Shown here one piece after another: positions 1-8,077 of a stretch of 64,000 bases of DNA (positions are counted from its first letter, which is position 1; the number at the start of each line of letters is the position of its first letter). Below the pieces are notes generated by a model, which saw only the letters and a program-made list of their open reading frames with translations, made no database searches and was not told the origin of the DNA. The stretch comes from Boseongicola sp. (lineage in GTDB: Bacteria > Pseudomonadota > Alphaproteobacteria > Rhodobacterales > Rhodobacteraceae), in the NCBI GenBank assembly GCA_028824715.1, contig JAPPCV010000052.1, positions 1 to 64,000 on the forward strand, read 5' to 3'. The position numbers and the translations under genes are program-made.

Positions 1-550
1 TCTTGGCCATCTGGCCCCAGTTCACCTGGAGGCCCTTGTAGTCCTTGCCGTCTTCGACGCCGCTGACCAATTGAAGGATCCCGCGATCGTTCGTCAGCGC
101 GGCACCGCGCGGCGGACCGTTCAGGATGGTTTTGCCGGCAACATCATCCCAGCCTTTGACGCTCGAGCTGTCGTAGGCATAGAGTCCGAAACCGCCGTAG
201 TTGTAGGTGAAGAGTGCCCGCACATTGCCTATCAGTTCGGTGCCCGTCTCGGCGCCCAGCTTGGCGTAGGGGCCAGCGCCCCTGGACATCAGGAAGGTCA
301 GGATCAATGGTGCACCGGAAACATCCGTCTTGCCTTCTGCCACGTTCTGCAAGGAATTCGTCAGAGTCTGGCTGTCGGCAACCTGAAAGTCCGCCACGCC
401 TTCGGTTGCGGCGATTTCCGCCAGCGCCGTCATCGAGGTGAAGGGAACCGTGCCGGGCGGTCCGGTCTCGGCTGTAAGGATGACTTGTGCGGATGCCGTG
501 CCTGCGAAGAGTCCAATGGCCAATCCAGCACCAACGAATTTCTTGATCAT
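1..550 (-). CDS. TAXI-family TRAP transporter solute-binding protein (partial, 5' end only)
   Basis: Reading the minus strand from an ATG at 550 gives an open frame that runs off the left edge (183 codons). It is preceded by a GGAGGA ribosome site. The protein begins MIKKFVGAGLAIGLF with a Sec signal peptide ending in ASA-Q at about residue 21. The mature part starts VILTAETGPPGTVPFTSM and continues with a GKTDVSGAP segment, as in TAXI receptors, which deliver small organic acids or amino acids to fused TRAP permeases. The permease would lie left of the window. The gal/lig operon 1.5 kb away has the same orientation, so aromatic-acid uptake is possible, but this is inference. The C-terminal half is not visible. 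Confidence 0.85.
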   Translation of the reverse strand, partial: MIKKFVGAGLAIGLFAGTASAQVILTAETGPPGTVPFTSMTALAEIAATEGVADFQVADSQTLTNSLQNVAEGKTDVSGAPLILTFLMSRGAGPYAKLGAETGTELIGNVRALFTYNYGGFGLYAYDSSSVKGWDDVAGKTILNGPPRGAALTNDRGILQLVSGVEDGKDYKGLQVNWGQMAK

Positions 551-731
551 GATGTCCTCCCAATTGATCAATTCTGATCTGTCCAGCTCGCGGGCAGCCC
601 CAGCGTTCAGGGCTTGACCCAAGAGCCGAGTGGCCTCCCCAAAACGCGGCATTTCCCCGCTGACTTTCACATCAGGCACGGACGGTCGCATGGCTTGGAA
701 TGAGACCACTTGGGAGCAGCATAGACGACCC

Positions 732-857
732 ATGGACAGAATTGAAACCGAATTGGCGGACGAGGAGTGGGCATTGGTCGAGCCGCTTTCTCCAGCGGCA
801 CTTGGGAAGGGACGTCGGCGCGAGCCGGACATGCGGATAGCCATCAACGCCATGTGA
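732..857 (+). pseudogene. IS5-family transposase, N-terminal remnant
   Basis: The 41-residue frame contains LADEEWALVEPLSPAALG followed by GKGRRREPDMRIAINAM, then a stop. This matches the DUF4096-like N-terminus of IS5-family transposases (consensus L(S/T)D.QW..IEPLLP....GR.R..D.R...NA). The DDE catalytic region is absent and I saw no terminal inverted repeat. It is therefore a 5' fragment left after deletion. The TnpB debris immediately downstream suggests a hot spot for element insertion. Confidence 0.6.
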
Positions 858-956
858 TTCGCGCAGGGGCGCTGAAGCGCGCCTTCCTGGCCGGGTCGGT
901 TCATGACGCCGCGTGGAGGCAGTTGCGGGACATGCCGGACTGCGAGCGCCGGTGGC

Positions 957-1201
957 TCGGCGGTCCTCGTCGACCCGCGCGGCACCTCCCGAAGATGCAG
1001 CGGATGCGGGTCGGAGCCGGACATGCCGAGGACTCTCGCGGACGGGGGTGCACGGCTGCAACGGCTGCGGTCTCGTCCTCGACCGCGACGTCAACGCCAC
1101 CCGCAACGTGCTGCAACTTTTCCAGGGACCGGGAACCGGCCTCGACCGCGAAGCACGCGGGTTGCCGCGCAGCATGGCCGAGCCGTCGCCTTCAGGCGAC
1201 G
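957..1201 (+). pseudogene. TnpB (IS200/IS605 OrfB) C-terminal remnant 1, frameshifted
   Basis: Two adjacent frames together give the end of a TnpB RNA-guided nuclease. VLVDPRGTSRRCSGCG starts at 963. After a shift near 1046, VHGCNGCGLVLDRDVNATRN runs on to about 1180. The pieces carry the two CxxC pairs of the TnpB zinc ribbon and the DRDVNATRN motif with the RuvC-III aspartate. RuvC-I and RuvC-II are missing, so it cannot be active. A perfect 7-bp hairpin (1184-1201) follows, where IS605-type elements have their right-end hairpin and the omegaRNA 3' scaffold. Confidence 0.65.
1184..1201 (+). repeat. Right-end hairpin of TnpB remnant 1
   Basis: CGTCGCC-TTCA-GGCGACG forms a perfect 7-bp stem with a 4-nt loop. 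It follows the shared GGGTTGCCGCG sequence just after the TnpB tail. An equivalent hairpin lies at 2089-2110 after remnant 3. Confidence 0.55.
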
Positions 1202-1223
1202 AGCGTGTTCGCATCGCCAGTTG

Positions 1224-1335
1224 ATGCACCTGGATGCGCGCGAGTTTGCCCGTGGTGGTTGCGATTGGGTGCCTGACCGTGACATCAACGCAACACGGGA
1301 CATTCTCCATCGCGTGGCCACGGTCGCCGAGTGGG
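1224..1335 (+). pseudogene. TnpB C-terminal remnant 2
   Basis: The short frame reads HLDAREFARGGCDWVPDRD and then INATRDILHRVAT. The DRDINATRDIL stretch is the RuvC-III region of TnpB, and GGCDW stands where one CxxC pair would be, with one cysteine lost. Only about 35 residues remain. It has the same orientation as remnants 1 and 3 but differs enough in sequence to be a separate or older insertion. Confidence 0.5.
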
Positions 1336-1516
1336 GAAACTGGCTTGCCGAACCGTCCCGGCGCGCCGGAGGATGTTCGAGACTGGCTTGTCGCCGGGTT
1401 GCCGGGGCGGGACGCGGAACGCCATGTGGCTGAACCTGTCGCTCGGCCAAGCATACAAGGTCAAATGGGATGCAATGGCGCATGCCAAGGACCTGGGGGT
1501 CCAGGAAGGAGCCAAA

Positions 1517-1816
1517 ATGTTCATTCGCCGCACAACTTACAGGATGGCACCTGAACTTGACACGGAAGACGGCCAGGCGGACTTCGAACGGGAGATGCGC
1601 GCGGCCATTCGACCTGATGACATCGATGGCCTGATCAATACCTCCCATGTGCCCAACGAGGACGGCACGTGGTCGGTTGTCGCGATTTGGCGAAGTGAAG
1701 AGCAGGCCAGGATTGCGACGCCTGGCATTCGGTCGGTCTGGAACGATCTTTCGTCGAGGCTTGCCGGGCCGCCGCAAATCGAAGCAAGCGGAGTGCTCCT
1801 CGAAGAGTCCTACTGA
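1517..1816 (+). CDS. Small protein of ABM-like dimeric alpha-beta barrel type
   Basis: The 99-residue protein starts MFIRRTTYRMAPELDTEDG from an ATG preceded by GGAAGGAG at good spacing. The pattern of an N-terminal strand, a helix (FEREMRAAIRPDD), a long mid strand (SHVPNEDGTWSVVAIWRSEE) and a helix resembles antibiotic-biosynthesis-monooxygenase-like dimeric alpha-beta barrels. These are often cofactor-free oxygenases or signal proteins. No catalytic residue can be named. A longer upstream extension in frame lacks coding features, so this start was chosen. It sits between TnpB remnants as the only intact-looking gene there. The fold assignment is tentative. Confidence 0.6.
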   Translation: MFIRRTTYRMAPELDTEDGQADFEREMRAAIRPDDIDGLINTSHVPNEDGTWSVVAIWRSEEQARIATPGIRSVWNDLSSRLAGPPQIEASGVLLEESY

Positions 1817-1875
1817 CGGTTCTGCAGGTGCCGGACTTTCCTGCCCGCAAGGCCGAAAGCGCCGGTGGGCCAAGG

Positions 1876-2110
1876 ATCCTCGTCGACCCGCGCGGAATGT
1901 CCCATGGGGCGCAGAGGATGCGGTCGCGTGCCCGGCACGCCGAAGACCCTCGCCCTCAGGACACACGAGTGCGCCGGGCGGCGGCTCGTTCCCGACCGTG
2001 ACGTGAACGCCGCCCGGAACATCCTCCTGAATTTCCTGGGGCCGCCAACCGGCCTCGCGAAGTGTGCGGGTTGCCGCGTAGATCCTCCGCCGTCGTCTTC
2101 GGGCGACGGC
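1876..2110 (+). pseudogene. TnpB C-terminal remnant 3, frameshifted
   Basis: ILVDPRGMS appears in one frame and RTHECAGRRLVPDRDVNAAR followed by NILLNFLGPPTGLAK in another. The order is the same as in remnant 1: VDPRG, zinc region, DRDVNAARN. The zinc ribbon is degraded (CAGRR instead of CxxC). The tail LGPPTGLAKCAGCR matches the tail of remnant 1 (FQGPGTGLDREARG), and both are followed by GGGTTGCCGCG and a GC-rich hairpin. It ends at the stop codon of ligI on the other strand. Confidence 0.6.
2089..2110 (+). repeat. Right-end hairpin of TnpB remnant 3
   Basis: GCCGTCGTC-TTCG-GGCGACGGC forms a 9-bp stem with one T-G pair and a TTCG loop, followed by CGTGTTC. The hairpin after remnant 1 has the same layout and is also followed by CGTGTTC, which marks a shared element end. 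It also lies just beyond the 3' end of ligI and may now act as part of its terminator. Confidence 0.5.
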
Positions 2111-2122
2111 GTGTTCACGGCT

Positions 2123-3007
2123 TCAAGACCAGTAGAGCCGCATTGGATTGGCCACGAGCAGCTTCTCCTGCTGCACCTTGGTGCGTGCGATCCGGGGAAT
2201 GTAATCGACCAGCGCCCCGTCATCCGGCATGTGAGACTTCATGTTGGGATGCGGCCAGTCGGTGCCCCACAACACCCGGTCTTCGAACCGGTCCACGATT
2301 TCTCGATAGTAGGGAACGACATCGTCGTAAGGCGGACCGGAAACCGTCAGCCGTTCCGGGCACGTGACCTTTGTCCATATGTTCTCGTTCGTGGCCATCA
2401 GCCGGATGAAGCGCTCGAAATCCGGGTGATCGACACCCTTGGTCACGTCCGGTCGGCCCATGTGGTCAACAACCACGATGCCCGGCAGCCGCTTCAGAAA
2501 CGGTTCAAGCTCTTCCAGGTCAGCAGCCTCGAAGTAAACCACGATCGACCAGTGGAATTCCTGGATCTTCTCGGCGATGCCGATGAACACCTCTTTGGGC
2601 GTGGCGTCGACCAGGCGCTTGACGAAGTTGAACCGAACGCCGCGCACACCAGCTTCATGCATTTCCGCCAGCCCTTCGCGCGCAATGTCAGCGCCAACGC
2701 TCGCGACGCCGCGCGCCAGGTCGCCGGCAGCGCGACAGGCATCGACCATCGCGCTGTTGTCCTTGCCGTGACACGTTGCCTGCACAATGACGTTGCGGGC
2801 AAACCCCAGATGATCGCGCAGTTCAAAGAGCTTGTCCTTGCCCGCGTTGCATGGCGTGTACTTGCGCTCCGGCGCATAGGGGAATTCGGGTGACGGGCCA
2901 AAGACATGGCAATGCGCGTCCACGGCCCCTTCGGGAAGAGCGAAGTCCGGTTTCTTCGGATCTGGATGAAAGACCAGCCAGTCAGGGTCCATTTTCTGCT
3001 CGGTCAT
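2123..3007 (-). CDS. ligI: 2-pyrone-4,6-dicarboxylate hydrolase (LigI-type amidohydrolase)
   Basis: This 294-residue amidohydrolase-superfamily protein opens the lactone 2-pyrone-4,6-dicarboxylate to 4-oxalomesaconate. Visible motifs are GAVDAHCHVFGPSPEFPYAP (strand-1 HxH), ATCHGKDN, IVVVDHMGRPD and GTDWPHPNMKSHMPDD (strand-8 Asp), all in the order expected for LigI. The start codon overlaps the galD stop by 4 bp (ATGA), so the genes are translationally coupled. It is the last gene of the galB-ligK-galD-ligI operon. Its product feeds GalD and GalB. Neither the 4,5-dioxygenase LigAB nor the dehydrogenase LigC that would make its substrate is in the window. Confidence 0.93.
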   Translation of the reverse strand: MTEQKMDPDWLVFHPDPKKPDFALPEGAVDAHCHVFGPSPEFPYAPERKYTPCNAGKDKLFELRDHLGFARNVIVQATCHGKDNSAMVDACRAAGDLARGVASVGADIAREGLAEMHEAGVRGVRFNFVKRLVDATPKEVFIGIAEKIQEFHWSIVVYFEAADLEELEPFLKRLPGIVVVDHMGRPDVTKGVDHPDFERFIRLMATNENIWTKVTCPERLTVSGPPYDDVVPYYREIVDRFEDRVLWGTDWPHPNMKSHMPDDGALVDYIPRIARTKVQQEKLLVANPMRLYWS

Positions 3008-4059
3008 GCGTAAATCTCGCCATCCATCAATTTGCGTGCTGTGCGAAGGATCGCGGCTTCCTTCACTGCGCCCGCCTGATCAAGGGTCGCCACGACCGTC
3101 ATCTCACCGGTCGGGTGTTCGACTGACAGGTTGCGTTCCGGCCCAGCGCCGCGGTCCGCCAGGTCATGGGCAGGCGATCCCGGGGTCAGGCAGGCGGTCG
3201 CCACGCTTACGGCACCGAGCACGCCAATGGCCTTGTGGCAGCGGTGCGGGATGAACGTGCGCGTGCCGATGGCGCCACCGTTCGTGGGCGGGCTGACCAT
3301 GGTCATCTTCGGCACGGATTTGGCTGTCACGTCGCCCAGGTTCATCTTCGGCCCGCACGCCAGGCGGATCGACTCGATTTTCCTGCGCAGTGCTTCGCTT
3401 GCCTCCAGCTCTTCCGGCGCCTCGTCTCCGGTGATGCCCATGTCGCTGGCACGTATCACCACGCAGGGCATGCCATTGTCGATCATGGTCACTTCAACGC
3501 CTTCGACGACGTCCGCGGCATTCCCGGTTGGCAGCAAGGTGCCGCAAGAGGACCCTGCGGTGTCCTTGAACGTCAGCGGCACCGCAGCGGCGCTGCCGGG
3601 AACACCATCGATCCTGGCCTCGCCCGCATACGTTGGCTCGCCATCTGGCGTTGCCACCCGCGCAACCGCAGTCTGGCCGGTGTTTTCCATGTAGATCGTG
3701 ACGGGAGTCTCGCCGTCCTTGGCCGGAACCAATCCGCGCTCGATCGCGAAGGCTCCCACACCTGCCAGGATGTTCCCGCAATTCTGGGAATCGGTGACAA
3801 GCGGCTGGTCCACGAAGACCTGCAAGAACAGGTAGTCGACATCCACGCCGGCACGGGCGGACTTCGCGACGACAGCAACCTTCGATGTCAGGGGATCCGC
3901 GCCGCCCATCCCGTCAATCTGGCGGACATCCGGCGAGCCCATGGCGCGCAGGAGGAATGCATCGCGCGCGGCCGGGTCGCCGGGCAGGTCCTCGGCCAGA
4001 AAGTACCCGCCCTTGGAGGTCCCGCCGCGCATCCACATGCAGCGGGTCCCTTCAGACAT
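3004..4059 (-). CDS. galD: 4-oxalomesaconate tautomerase (PrpF family)
   Basis: The 351-residue PrpF-like isomerase has a diaminopimelate-epimerase-type fold. GalD interconverts the keto and enol forms of 4-oxalomesaconate so that GalB can hydrate it. The N-terminus [20 protein letters not shown] and the segments [30 protein letters not shown] and NPGSPAH-like [10 protein letters not shown] are family hallmarks. The Cys in NCGN and the Lys after TS correspond to active-site positions in PrpF proteins. It overlaps ligK by 8 bp and ligI by 4 bp. The neighbours make GalD/LigU far more likely than a methylcitrate-cycle PrpF. Confidence 0.9.
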   Translation of the reverse strand: MSEGTRCMWMRGGTSKGGYFLAEDLPGDPAARDAFLLRAMGSPDVRQIDGMGGADPLTSKVAVVAKSARAGVDVDYLFLQVFVDQPLVTDSQNCGNILAGVGAFAIERGLVPAKDGETPVTIYMENTGQTAVARVATPDGEPTYAGEARIDGVPGSAAAVPLTFKDTAGSSCGTLLPTGNAADVVEGVEVTMIDNGMPCVVIRASDMGITGDEAPEELEASEALRRKIESIRLACGPKMNLGDVTAKSVPKMTMVSPPTNGGAIGTRTFIPHRCHKAIGVLGAVSVATACLTPGSPAHDLADRGAGPERNLSVEHPTGEMTVVATLDQAGAVKEAAILRTARKLMDGEIYA

Positions 4060-4744
4060 ACTTCAGGCCCTTCTCGGCCAGCCGTTCGCGCATGTTGTAG
4101 ATGTCAAGACCGAACTCGCCTGCCTCGAACCTGGCACGCTTCGCGCCCTCATTGGCTTCGCGTGCCCGCGCTTTCTCCAGCACCTCTGCGGCTTCGTCGC
4201 GGCGGACAATGCAGACGCCATCATCGTCGGCGACCACGACATCGCCGGGATTGACCAGCGCTTCGGCGCAAACCACGGGCACGTTGACCGAGCCGAGCGA
4301 TTCCTTGACCGTGCCCTGGGCATGCACGGCCCTGGACCAGACCGGAAAGGCCATTTCAGTGAGGTCATGGACATCGCGTACACCTGCGTCGATGACCAGC
4401 CCTCGGCAACCGCGCGCCTTGGCGGAGGTTGCCAGGAGGTCGCCGAAATATCCGGCGTTTGACGGCGTGATCGTGCCCAGGAGCATCACGTCGCCTGGCT
4501 GGAGCTGCTCGATCGCGACATGGATCATCCAGTTGTCGCAGGGCGGCGCAAGGATGGTGACGGCCGAGCCGGCAATGCGGGCCCCCGGGTAAACTGGCCT
4601 CATGTAGTCGGCCAGCAGGCCCTTGCGGCCCTGCGCTTCGTGAACCGTTGCAACGCCGCAATCTGCAAGGCCGTCGACTGTCTCCTGGTCGGCGCGCTGG
4701 ATGTTCTGGACGACGACGCCCGTGGTTCCTGGCTGATAGGTCAT
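4052..4744 (-). CDS. ligK: 4-carboxy-4-hydroxy-2-oxoadipate aldolase (LigK/GalC)
   Basis: The 230-residue protein is of the RraA-like class II aldolase family. It splits 4-carboxy-4-hydroxy-2-oxoadipate into pyruvate and oxaloacetate and usually also decarboxylates oxaloacetate. Key segments are [60 protein letters not shown] (with the RD metal and substrate motif) and [20 protein letters not shown]. Its length matches the family. It overlaps galB by 4 bp upstream. With GalB and GalD it completes the end of the meta-cleavage route into central metabolism. Confidence 0.92.
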   Translation of the reverse strand: MTYQPGTTGVVVQNIQRADQETVDGLADCGVATVHEAQGRKGLLADYMRPVYPGARIAGSAVTILAPPCDNWMIHVAIEQLQPGDVMLLGTITPSNAGYFGDLLATSAKARGCRGLVIDAGVRDVHDLTEMAFPVWSRAVHAQGTVKESLGSVNVPVVCAEALVNPGDVVVADDDGVCIVRRDEAAEVLEKARAREANEGAKRARFEAGEFGLDIYNMRERLAEKGLKYV

Positions 4745-5478
4745 TCCAGTTCATCCACCGTGCGCGGGAAGACCGTCTCGAACCCTTCGGCATACTTTGC
4801 CGCACGTCCCCCAGCCTGTCCGCCGGAATTGCGGCGGAAGTGGTTGGCGCGGTTCTCCGCCACGTTCTTGTAGAAGTTCCACAGGTGCTCCTGGCCATGC
4901 ATGCACTGGATCGCGGCCCATTTCCTGTCCCAGAAATCCGTGATGTCGAGAAAGGTCGTGGGTTTCCATTCCATCTGTTCGGTCTGGTGCGGCTCGAAGA
5001 GATAGAGCTGGGGCGCACCAAGAACCCTTTCGCCTGGATTGTGACCCCAGGCTTGCGCGATCATTCGGCATTCAAGCGCAAATTGCGTCGTGTTCATGTG
5101 GTCGGTGTTGTAAGGGTCCCATTTGGAGTGGGACATCATGAAGTTGGGCTGCACCTCGCGGATGACATCCACCATGCGATCTTGCGTTTCGCGCCCAAGG
5201 TCGAGCGGGTAGTCCCCCACGTCGAAGAACCGAATGTCTTTCACGCCGAGGGCGGCGGCAGCGTTTTCCGCTTCCGTCTGGCGAGCGGCCTTGACCTTGT
5301 CGAGGGTCATGCCCTCCTGCTTCCAGAGCTTCGCGCTCTCCCCGCGCTCGCCGTAGGAGAGGCACACGACGGTGACGTCGCAGCCCTTGGCCTGATGCAG
5401 GGCGATGGCACCACCCGCGCGCCAGACGAAATCCGCTGAGTGAGCGCTGATCACCAGCGCGGTTTTCTGGTCGGACAT
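4741..5478 (-). CDS. galB: 4-oxalomesaconate hydratase (PIG-L/LmbE-type)
   Basis: This 245-residue protein has the PIG-L deacetylase/LmbE fold that GalB uses as a zinc-dependent hydratase on 4-oxalomesaconate. [20 protein letters not shown] gives the metal-site [12 protein letters not shown], where deacetylases have [21 protein letters not shown] supplies the second His cluster. Replacement of PDD by SAD is the usual hydratase pattern. The frame extends 14 codons upstream, but the ATG at 5478 has a GAGGGG site and gives the normal length. It is the first gene of the operon, transcribed away from the LysR gene across an AT-rich gap that should hold the operator. Confidence 0.88.
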   Translation of the reverse strand: MSDQKTALVISAHSADFVWRAGGAIALHQAKGCDVTVVCLSYGERGESAKLWKQEGMTLDKVKAARQTEAENAAAALGVKDIRFFDVGDYPLDLGRETQDRMVDVIREVQPNFMMSHSKWDPYNTDHMNTTQFALECRMIAQAWGHNPGERVLGAPQLYLFEPHQTEQMEWKPTTFLDITDFWDRKWAAIQCMHGQEHLWNFYKNVAENRANHFRRNSGGQAGGRAAKYAEGFETVFPRTVDELE

Positions 5479-5560
5479 GATAAGGGCCCCTCTTGGCTGG
5501 TTCCGGTCGGAGTGTCGCAATCGACCCTTAGATGGAAGCGGTGAAATTGCCTATTTCGAA

Positions 5561-5589
5561 TTGAGGTCCTAAAATAAGAAATTTCTATA
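5561..5589 (+). promoter_or_regulatory. Probable promoter of the LysR gene in the galB-lysR gap
   Basis: TTGAGG (5561-5566) and TCTATA (5584-5589) are separated by 17 bp in the only AT-rich stretch between the divergent galB and lysR genes. The predicted start of transcription falls a few bases before the ATG at 5598, so the transcript would be nearly leaderless unless another promoter is used. LysR-type T-N11-A sites are plausible here, but none is clear enough to fix. Confidence 0.3.
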
Positions 5590-5597
5590 GGGGTGGC

Positions 5598-6818
5598 ATG
5601 CAGGGCGGCTTTCCGAACATTCGGCACATGCGTGCCTTTCTCGAAACTGCGCGCACGGGTTCAGTGTCGGTCGCGGCGGAGAGATGCCATCTGTCCCAGC
5701 CCGCCGCGACGCAAGCCATCGCGCGGCTCGAAGCTGATTTCGGCACGCCTTTGCTCATCCGCAGAAGACGGCAAGCCGTGCCCACGACATGCGGGACGCT
5801 CTTTGCCCAGAGGGCTGCCGAAGCCTTGCGGCATCTGAAGGAAGGGTCGCAGGCGGCATTGCGCGAGGCTGGCAACAAGGCGCAACGTCGATCCACGTTT
5901 GAATTCTCTGTCACGGCGTCCCAGTTGCGCAATCTGATCGCGATCGCGAATGCCGGAAGCTTTACAGTCGCCGCACGCACGCTTGGGCTGTCGCAACCAA
6001 CCGTTCACAGAACGGCCAGAAGCCTTGAAGCTGTCGCGGGCGTGCCTTTCTTCATTGCGCGACCGTCGGGCGTTCGGCTCACTCCGGCGGCTGAAGTCTT
6101 TGTTCTGGCGGCAAAACTGGCACAAACGGAAATTCGGCAGGGCATTGAGGAAATGAGCCGCGAGCTGGGCCAGGAACGCGGGACATTCGTCCTGGGCAGT
6201 CTTCCCCTTGCCCGGACAACCATCGTGCCAAAGGCCATCCATGCGATGGTGAGCAACGTCAAGAGGTTCCAGATCCGTGTTGTCGAAGGACGCTATGCCG
6301 AAGTGCTGCGCTCCTTGCGCGAAGGCGACATAGACTGCCTGATAGGCGCGCTCAGGCACCCCGCACCTGCTGACGACATCAAGCAGGAACTGCTGTTCTA
6401 CGATGCCCTGGCAATCGTGGCCCATCCAGATCATCCGCTGGCAGGGATGCGCAACCTGAGACTTGAAGACACCCTGGACTTCCCTTGGATCGCGCCACCG
6501 AAGGAAACGCCCGCGGGGCAGTACCTGTTCGACACACTCCGGATCCAGGAAGAGCCTGAAACGCCGGTCCGGGTGATTTCCTCGTCGCTTGGGGTTCTGC
6601 GCGGCGTCCTGGCGGAAGGGCCGTACGTTTCAATTGTGTCGCGGCACCAGATCAATGTCGACGAAAGCCTGGGCGCCATCGCGGCACTGGATGTTCCGCT
6701 TTCAGGCCATATCCGCGACATCGGCTTGACCTACCGCCACGAATGGCGTCCCACGGAAACACAAGCGCGGTTCATTGACTACCTGCACCGTTTCAGCAAG
6801 ACAGCGCTGGACTTTTGA
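5598..6818 (+). CDS. LysR-type regulator with two N-terminal HTH domains
   Basis: The 406-residue protein is about 100 residues longer than a normal LysR regulator. A first HTH_1 domain lies at about 8-67 (NIRHMRAFLETARTGSVSVA, LSQPAATQAIARLEADFGTP). A second complete one lies at about 108-167 (TASQLRNLIAIANAGSFTVA, LSQPTVHRTARSLEAVAGVP). The effector-binding domain follows (about 190-395, with GTFVLGSLPLARTTIVPKAI and LIGALRHPAPADDIKQELLF). It is divergent from galB, so it most likely controls the gal/lig operon in response to a pathway intermediate. Two HTH units in one subunit would change operator spacing. Both keep the recognition-helix pattern, so neither looks decayed. Confidence 0.9.
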   Translation: MQGGFPNIRHMRAFLETARTGSVSVAAERCHLSQPAATQAIARLEADFGTPLLIRRRRQAVPTTCGTLFAQRAAEALRHLKEGSQAALREAGNKAQRRSTFEFSVTASQLRNLIAIANAGSFTVAARTLGLSQPTVHRTARSLEAVAGVPFFIARPSGVRLTPAAEVFVLAAKLAQTEIRQGIEEMSRELGQERGTFVLGSLPLARTTIVPKAIHAMVSNVKRFQIRVVEGRYAEVLRSLREGDIDCLIGALRHPAPADDIKQELLFYDALAIVAHPDHPLAGMRNLRLEDTLDFPWIAPPKETPAGQYLFDTLRIQEEPETPVRVISSSLGVLRGVLAEGPYVSIVSRHQINVDESLGAIAALDVPLSGHIRDIGLTYRHEWRPTETQARFIDYLHRFSKTALDF

Positions 6819-7180
6819 GGACGCTGATGCCGGCGTCATGGCCTTTTCGAATGTCGGTTCGGTCAATTGAATCGATTGGCAACCGGCCCCGAACATTCGT
6901 GCCTGGAGCGGAAGATCAGGCGGGCGCATCTTGACTTGAGGCGGAACAGGAGTCGCGCATGCCGACTTGGGAGAGGCCACGCAGGCCATTGCATGGGGCC
7001 TGGCAGGAGCGCGCTCCTGTGGACATGCGTGCATTTGGCATCAAGGCAGGCGGACCGAATGCCGCGGAATGGCACGCGGCTTGCCGGGTGGGCGGGACCG
7101 CGACCTGCGCGGATGCCTGCACCAGGACAAACCTGGCGGGGCCGTGGTTGGCCGGCGGGCTCGCGGCACCTTCCTGGCGT
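6819..7180 (+). other. Intergenic region with no recognised gene
   Basis: This 362-bp stretch follows the LysR gene and faces the 3' end of the epimerase gene. Short frames exist in several phases, but none shows a ribosome site, domain or conserved motif. I see no hairpin with a T-run. Confidence 0.4.
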
Positions 7181-8047
7181 TCAGCGAGCGTTCGAGGAGT
7201 CACCAGCCGCCTCCGCGTCCAGCAGGGCTGCGAGCCCGGACCTGTAGTCGGGATGCTTGAGGGTGACGCCGAGTTCGTCCTTGATCCGGTCGTTTCGCAC
7301 CCGCTTGGACTCGGCGTAGAAGCTCCTTGCCATGGGCGAGACCTCGGCAGAGTTCAGGTCGACGACGGGCGGCACAGGAAGCCCAAGCAGCCGGGCGGCG
7401 TGCTTGATCACGTCGTCCGGCGGTGAGGGGCTGTCGTCACAGACATTGTAGATCGCTCCCGGATTGGGCCGCTCGATCGATGCCGCGAGCACTGCCGCGA
7501 TGTCCTCGACATGGATCCGGCTGAAGACCTGCCCCTTCTTTACGATTCTCCGTGCGGTGCCGCGTCGGACCTTTGCCAGGGGACCACGGCCAGGCCCGTA
7601 GATTCCGGCAAGCCGGAAGATGTGCAACGGCAATCCGAGCGCTGCCCAGGCCGATTCCGCCCTTGCGCGGGCCTTTCCGCGCTCGGTGGTGGGCGCGAGC
7701 GGCGTGGTCTCGTCGACCCAGCCCCCCTTGTGGTCGCCATACACGGCTGTCGTGGACAGGTATCCCGCCCACTTCAAGTGCCGCGCTGCGCCGATCTGGC
7801 TTCCGGCCAGCTCGAGCACCGGGTCGCCGGACCCGACCGGCGCAACCGAAACAAGGAGATGCGTTGCATCGGCAAGAGGAAGCGGCGCGTCCGGCCATAC
7901 GAGGGCGTCCACCCCTTCGCCGCGAAGCGCCTCCGCCTTCTCAGCGCTTCGCGTGGTGCCGATGACTCGCCATCCCCTGTCAAGCAGCAGCCGCGCAAGG
8001 GCCCGGGCCGAGAATCCGTGCCCGACGGAAAGAAGCGTCATCTTCAT
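7181..8047 (-). CDS. NAD(P)-dependent epimerase/dehydratase-like SDR protein
   Basis: The 288-residue extended/atypical SDR protein resembles the YeeZ-type subgroup. The N-terminus LLSVGHGFSARALARLLLDR has the nucleotide-binding glycine pattern with G-x-G-F-S. YLSTTAVYGDHKGGWVDE carries the Ser and Tyr region (STTAVYGD), and RLAGIYGPGRGPLAKVRRG and IYNVCDDSPSPPDDV are typical of this group. The substrate is unknown; YeeZ-like proteins act on nucleotide sugars or serve as housekeeping reductases. It lies 30 bp from the sterol-desaturase-family gene and in the same orientation, so they may be co-transcribed. Confidence 0.8.
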   Translation of the reverse strand: MKMTLLSVGHGFSARALARLLLDRGWRVIGTTRSAEKAEALRGEGVDALVWPDAPLPLADATHLLVSVAPVGSGDPVLELAGSQIGAARHLKWAGYLSTTAVYGDHKGGWVDETTPLAPTTERGKARARAESAWAALGLPLHIFRLAGIYGPGRGPLAKVRRGTARRIVKKGQVFSRIHVEDIAAVLAASIERPNPGAIYNVCDDSPSPPDDVIKHAARLLGLPVPPVVDLNSAEVSPMARSFYAESKRVRNDRIKDELGVTLKHPDYRSGLAALLDAEAAGDSSNAR

Positions 8048-8077
8048 CAGGTCAGGATGAATCGATTCGGGCCGGGA

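Noticed and set aside
672..1454. Long minus-strand open frame of 260 codons
   Set aside because: Arg/Pro/Ser-rich translation, no ribosome site; it is the reverse of the TnpB/IS5 remnants.
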